Assembly: GCF_004804355.1 (NCBI RefSeq)
Contig: NZ_SRWZ01000004.1
Coordinates: 1-64,000 of the forward strand
From: Cognatitamlana onchidii
GTDB lineage: Bacteria > Bacteroidota > Bacteroidia > Flavobacteriales > Flavobacteriaceae
Reading direction: 5' to 3'
DNA: 64,000 nucleotides
The position numbers and the translations under genes are program-made. Of this stretch, positions 60,846 through 64,000 are shown piece by piece. The number at the start of each line of letters is the position of its first letter. The stretch's first letter is position 1. The notes under the pieces are model-generated. The model was not told the origin of the DNA, searched no databases, and worked only from the letters and a program-made list of their open reading frames with translations.

Positions 60846-62078
60846 ATGGAAAATGTCGCGTTAATTGAATCATTTTCAGAGTTCAAAGACGATAAGCTAA
60901 TTGACAGAGTAACGTTAATGGCCATTTTAGAAGATGTATTTAGAAGTGCCCTAAAGAAGAAGTTTGGGGACGATGATAATTTTGATATCATTGTTAATCC
61001 AGATAAAGGAGACTTAGAGATATGGAGAAATAGAGTTGTTGTTGCCGATGGTGAGGTAGAGGAACCTAATCAAGAGATTTCATTATCTGAAGCAAGAAAA
61101 ATTGAACCAGATTTTGAAGTAGGAGAAGATGTATCTGAAGAAGTGAAGCTTATTGATTTGGGAAGACGTGCCATTTTAGCATTACGTCAAAACTTGATTT
61201 CTAAAATTCATGAACACGACAATACCATTATCTACAAACAATTTAAAGATTTAGTAGGGGAAATTTACACCGCAGAGGTACATCATATTCGTCATAGAGC
61301 AGTTATTTTGTTGGATGATGAAGGCAACGAAATTGTATTGCCTAAAGACAAACAAATACCTTCAGATTTTTTTAGAAAAGGAGATAACGTAAGAGGTGTT
61401 ATTGATAGTGTAGAGCTTAAAGGAGCGAAGCCAACTATTATTATGTCTAGAAGTTCACCCGTATTTTTAGAAAAACTGTTTGAACAAGAAATTCCAGAGG
61501 TGTTTGATGGTTTAATTACCATTAAAAATGTAGTTAGAATACCAGGGGAAAAGGCTAAAGTTGCGGTTGATTCTTACGATGATAGAATTGATCCTGTTGG
61601 GGCTTGTGTGGGTATGAAAGGTTCTAGAATTCATGGTATTGTTCGTGAGTTAGGAAACGAAAATATCGATGTTATAAACTATACAAATAACCTGCAGTTA
61701 TTTATAACTCGAGCATTAAGTCCTGCAAGAGTAACATCTATAAAATTAGATGAAGAGGCGAAACGTGCTGAGGTGATTTTAAAGCCAGAAGAGGTGAGTA
61801 AAGCCATTGGTAGAGGTGGACATAACATTCGTTTAGCAGGTCAATTAACAGGGTACGAAATTGACGTATTTAGAGAAGGTGCAGAAGAAGATGTTGAGTT
61901 AAGAGAATTCTCTGATGAAATTGATGGATGGATTATTGAAGAGTTTAGTAAAGCTGGTTTAGATACAGCTAAAAGTGTTCTTGAGCAGGATATTAATGAT
62001 CTTGTTAAAAGAACAGATTTAGAAGAAGAAACTATTAATGACGTTATTCGAATTCTTAGAGAAGAATTTGAAGAATAG
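60846..62078 (+). CDS. nusA: Transcription termination/antitermination factor NusA
   Basis: 410-aa NusA: N-terminal polymerase-binding domain (1-130), S1 domain (about 135-200), KH1 and KH2 (about 225-345, with GMKGSRIHGIVRELGNE and AIGRGGHNIRLAGQL). The C-terminal acidic repeats of E. coli are absent, as usual in Bacteroidetes. It modulates pausing and intrinsic termination, so its own leader hairpin may be a feedback target. Confidence 0.97.
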   Translation: MENVALIESFSEFKDDKLIDRVTLMAILEDVFRSALKKKFGDDDNFDIIVNPDKGDLEIWRNRVVVADGEVEEPNQEISLSEARKIEPDFEVGEDVSEEVKLIDLGRRAILALRQNLISKIHEHDNTIIYKQFKDLVGEIYTAEVHHIRHRAVILLDDEGNEIVLPKDKQIPSDFFRKGDNVRGVIDSVELKGAKPTIIMSRSSPVFLEKLFEQEIPEVFDGLITIKNVVRIPGEKAKVAVDSYDDRIDPVGACVGMKGSRIHGIVRELGNENIDVINYTNNLQLFITRALSPARVTSIKLDEEAKRAEVILKPEEVSKAIGRGGHNIRLAGQLTGYEIDVFREGAEEDVELREFSDEIDGWIIEEFSKAGLDTAKSVLEQDINDLVKRTDLEEETINDVIRILREEFEE

Positions 62079-62130
62079 TAGATAAAAGTGCAGATTTGCA
62101 TTAATGTTATGCCTTAACAGGTATAATGCA

Positions 62131-62138
62131 TATATTTG
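62131..62138 (+). promoter_or_regulatory. Possible internal promoter box before infB
   Basis: TATATTTG in the 80-base nusA-infB spacer, 20 bases before the infB start. It may give infB independent transcription. Confidence 0.4.
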
Positions 62139-62158
62139 AGTATTATTAAAGGCGATTT

Positions 62159-64000
62159 ATGGCTGAAACAATTAGATTAAATAAAGTATTACGCGAGCTG
62201 AATATTTCTTTAGATCGTGCTGTAGAGTTTTTGGACTCCAAAGGCATTGAGATAGAGAAGCGTCCAACTACAAAAATATCTCAGGAGACCTATAATGTTC
62301 TTTCAGATGAGTTTGAGACCGACGCGAATAAGAAAATGAAGTCGCAAGAGGTAAGTGAAGCTAAGCTTAAGGAAAAGGAAGACTTGCGCATTAAGCGTGA
62401 GCAAGAATTGGAAGCGAAGCAACGAGCGCAAGATGCCATAGATAGAGCCAAGCAAGAAGAGGTTGTAAAAGCATCCAAAACTATTTCGGGACCTAAGCAA
62501 GTTGGTAAAATTGACTTAAATCCTCAAAAGAAGGTTGAGGAAAAGCCAGCCGAAGCACCTAAAAAAGTTGTTCAAGAAAAATCACCAGAGCCAGTTAAAG
62601 AAGAGGTGATAAAAGCTAAGGCTCCAAAAGTGGAGTTAAAGCCAGTAGCAGAGAAGAAAGTTGCAGTAGAACCTGTAAAAGAGGCTGTTTCAGAAACGGT
62701 TAAGCCTGTTGAGCAACCTACAACTACCAATGAAGAAGGCAATGTAATTCCCGATGAAAAGGTTAAAACACAGTACCAAAAACTTACTGGTCCAAAAATT
62801 GCTGGAGATAAAATTGATTTATCTCAATTTAACAAGCCTAAAAAGAAAAAGGAAGATAAAAAACCAGATGCTAAGCAAGGGGATGCAACTAAGAAAAAGC
62901 GTCGTAGAATAAGCAAGGCTGGAGCACCAAATACTGGTGGACAAAATAGGCCAAATGGTGGTAGGGGGAATGATCGATTTAAAGGCAAAGGTCAAGGAAG
63001 ACGTAATGTTGTTAAAGAGGAGCCTTCTGAGGAAGATGTAAAAAAACAAGTTAGGGAAACGCTTGAAAAACTTCAAGGAAAATCTAGCAAGGGAAAAGGT
63101 GCCAAATATAGAAGAGATAAAAGAGATCAGCACAGAGAACAAACTGAGCTGGATCAACAAATAGAAGCAGCAGAAAGCAAAATACTAAAAGTAACAGAGT
63201 TTGTTACGGCTAGTGAAGTTGCTACGATGATGGACGTGAGTGTTACCCAAATTATATCGGCATGTATGTCGCTTGGTATGATGGTAACCATGAATCAGCG
63301 TTTAGATGCTGAAACCTTATCTATTGTTGCCGAAGAATTTGGTTATAAAGTTGAATTTGTAACGGCAGATATAGAGGAGTCTATTGAAGAGGTTGAAGAT
63401 AAGGCTGAAGACTTAGAACCTCGTGCGCCTATTGTTACCGTAATGGGACATGTAGATCATGGTAAAACATCACTTTTAGATTATATTAGAGAAGAGAATG
63501 TTATTGCGGGCGAGTCAGGTGGTATTACACAGCATATCGGTGCTTATGGTGTTCAGTTAGAAAATGGTCAGAAAATCGCATTTTTAGATACACCTGGTCA
63601 CGAGGCCTTTACAGCGATGCGTGCTCGTGGTGCTCAAGTTACTGATATTGCAATTATTGTAGCCGCTGCAGATGATGATATTATGCCGCAAACAAAAGAG
63701 GCCATTTCACATGCTCAAGCAGCAGGAGTGCCTATTGTATTTGCCATAAATAAAATAGATTTACCAGCTGCAAACCCAGAAAAAATTAAAGAAGGTTTAG
63801 CTAATATGAACTTATTAGTTGAAGATTGGGGTGGAAAAGTTCAGTCACATGACATTTCTGCTAAAATGGGTACTGGTGTTAAAGAACTATTAGAAAAAGT
63901 ATTGCTGGAAGCTGAGTTGTTAGAATTGAAAGCAAATCCGGATAAGCCAGCCGTAGGAACGGTGGTTGAAGCCTTCTTGGACAAGGGGCGTGGTTACGTT
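62159..64000 (+). CDS. infB: Translation initiation factor IF-2 (3'-truncated by window end)
   Basis: 614 residues are present and the frame is open at the window edge. N-terminal IF2N domain ([21 protein letters not shown]), a long Lys/Glu/Pro-rich charged linker (about 55-340), then a second IF2N-like domain (about 345-410). The GTPase domain has G1 GHVDHGKT (430-437), G3 DTPGH, G4 NKID and G5 SAK. The partial domain II follows ([16 protein letters not shown]). IF-2 brings initiator tRNA to the 30S subunit. Last visible gene of the operon. Confidence 0.97.
   Translation, partial: MAETIRLNKVLRELNISLDRAVEFLDSKGIEIEKRPTTKISQETYNVLSDEFETDANKKMKSQEVSEAKLKEKEDLRIKREQELEAKQRAQDAIDRAKQEEVVKASKTISGPKQVGKIDLNPQKKVEEKPAEAPKKVVQEKSPEPVKEEVIKAKAPKVELKPVAEKKVAVEPVKEAVSETVKPVEQPTTTNEEGNVIPDEKVKTQYQKLTGPKIAGDKIDLSQFNKPKKKKEDKKPDAKQGDATKKKRRRISKAGAPNTGGQNRPNGGRGNDRFKGKGQGRRNVVKEEPSEEDVKKQVRETLEKLQGKSSKGKGAKYRRDKRDQHREQTELDQQIEAAESKILKVTEFVTASEVATMMDVSVTQIISACMSLGMMVTMNQRLDAETLSIVAEEFGYKVEFVTADIEESIEEVEDKAEDLEPRAPIVTVMGHVDHGKTSLLDYIREENVIAGESGGITQHIGAYGVQLENGQKIAFLDTPGHEAFTAMRARGAQVTDIAIIVAAADDDIMPQTKEAISHAQAAGVPIVFAINKIDLPAANPEKIKEGLANMNLLVEDWGGKVQSHDISAKMGTGVKELLEKVLLEAELLELKANPDKPAVGTVVEAFLDKGRGYV

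Noticed and set aside
62819-63160. 113-aa hydrophobic-looking frame antisense to infB
   Set aside because: It is the complement of the Lys/Arg-rich IF-2 linker, which yields Phe/Leu-rich artefacts.
1-64000. CRISPR arrays, prophage, IS transposases or integrons
   Set aside because: No spaced direct repeats, phage genes or transposase frames were seen; the only mobile-looking element is the small palindrome at 4272-4398.

Overview
The window is an AT-rich chromosomal segment of a Bacteroidetes bacterium, very probably a (marine) member of the Flavobacteriaceae. The signs are: repeated TAnnTTTG -7 promoter boxes instead of sigma70 -10 boxes; almost no Shine-Dalgarno sequences; a T9SS C-terminal sorting domain; an ExbB/ExbD/ExbD system; and the gene order rplM-rpsI-rpsB-tsf / pyrH-frr. 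No phage, plasmid, IS transposase or CRISPR array is visible. Genus cannot be decided from the sequence alone.

Layout. 1-1.4 kb: an isoprenyl diphosphate synthase and a coupled small gene. 1.4-13.4 kb: a nitrous-oxide reduction and copper island on the minus strand. It holds a cytochrome c, a fasciclin lipoprotein, a clade-II type NosZ with lipoprotein-like signal peptide, a four-helix membrane protein, NosL, NosD, NosF and NosY, then a small Cys-rich protein, a Met/His-rich lipoprotein, a TonB-dependent receptor carrying the OprC/NosA copper motif, and the RIC/ScdA iron-sulfur repair protein. A divergent Rrf2 Fe-S regulator flanks the island. 13.4-18.1 kb: sucA-sucB with an outer-membrane protein gene. 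18.1-23.4 kb: two tandem ~147-bp non-coding units after a LuxR response regulator, a retropepsin, tatD-ansA, a LamB-like porin and tRNA-Ser. 23.5-26.6 kb: the ExbB-ExbD-ExbD motor genes and an outer-membrane beta-barrel. 26.6-41.4 kb: rpoN, an ABC exporter operon, asnS, an RND exporter, frr, pyrH, tsf, rpsB, rpsI, rplM and a threonylcarbamoyl-AMP synthase. 41.5-55.1 kb: YgiQ, three glycosyltransferase-type genes, polA, a metallophosphoesterase, a thioredoxin fold without its cysteines, a polysaccharide deacetylase and a DUF2723 membrane protein. 55.2-64 kb: tRNA-Gln, a large T9SS-secreted phytase-like protein, an NTF2-like lipoprotein, a universal stress protein and rimP-nusA-infB (infB runs off the end).

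The most notable result is a small regulon inside the nos island. Three minus-strand promoters (RIC, the Cys-rich/Met-rich/TonB copper operon, and the cytochrome c-nos operon) each have a Crp/Fnr-type TGAY-N4-RTCA-like site whose centre lies exactly 36.5 bp upstream of the last base of the TAnnTTTG-type box. The nos-side site is a perfect palindrome and is shared with the divergent Rrf2 gene (37.5 bp). This links outer-membrane copper uptake, N2O reductase maturation and nitrosative-damage repair under one predicted activator that is not encoded in the window. Other points: a terminator-like hairpin in the rimP-nusA-infB leader, tandem sRNA-like units beside a response regulator, apparently leaderless genes, and a terminator embedded in the end of an opposing gene.
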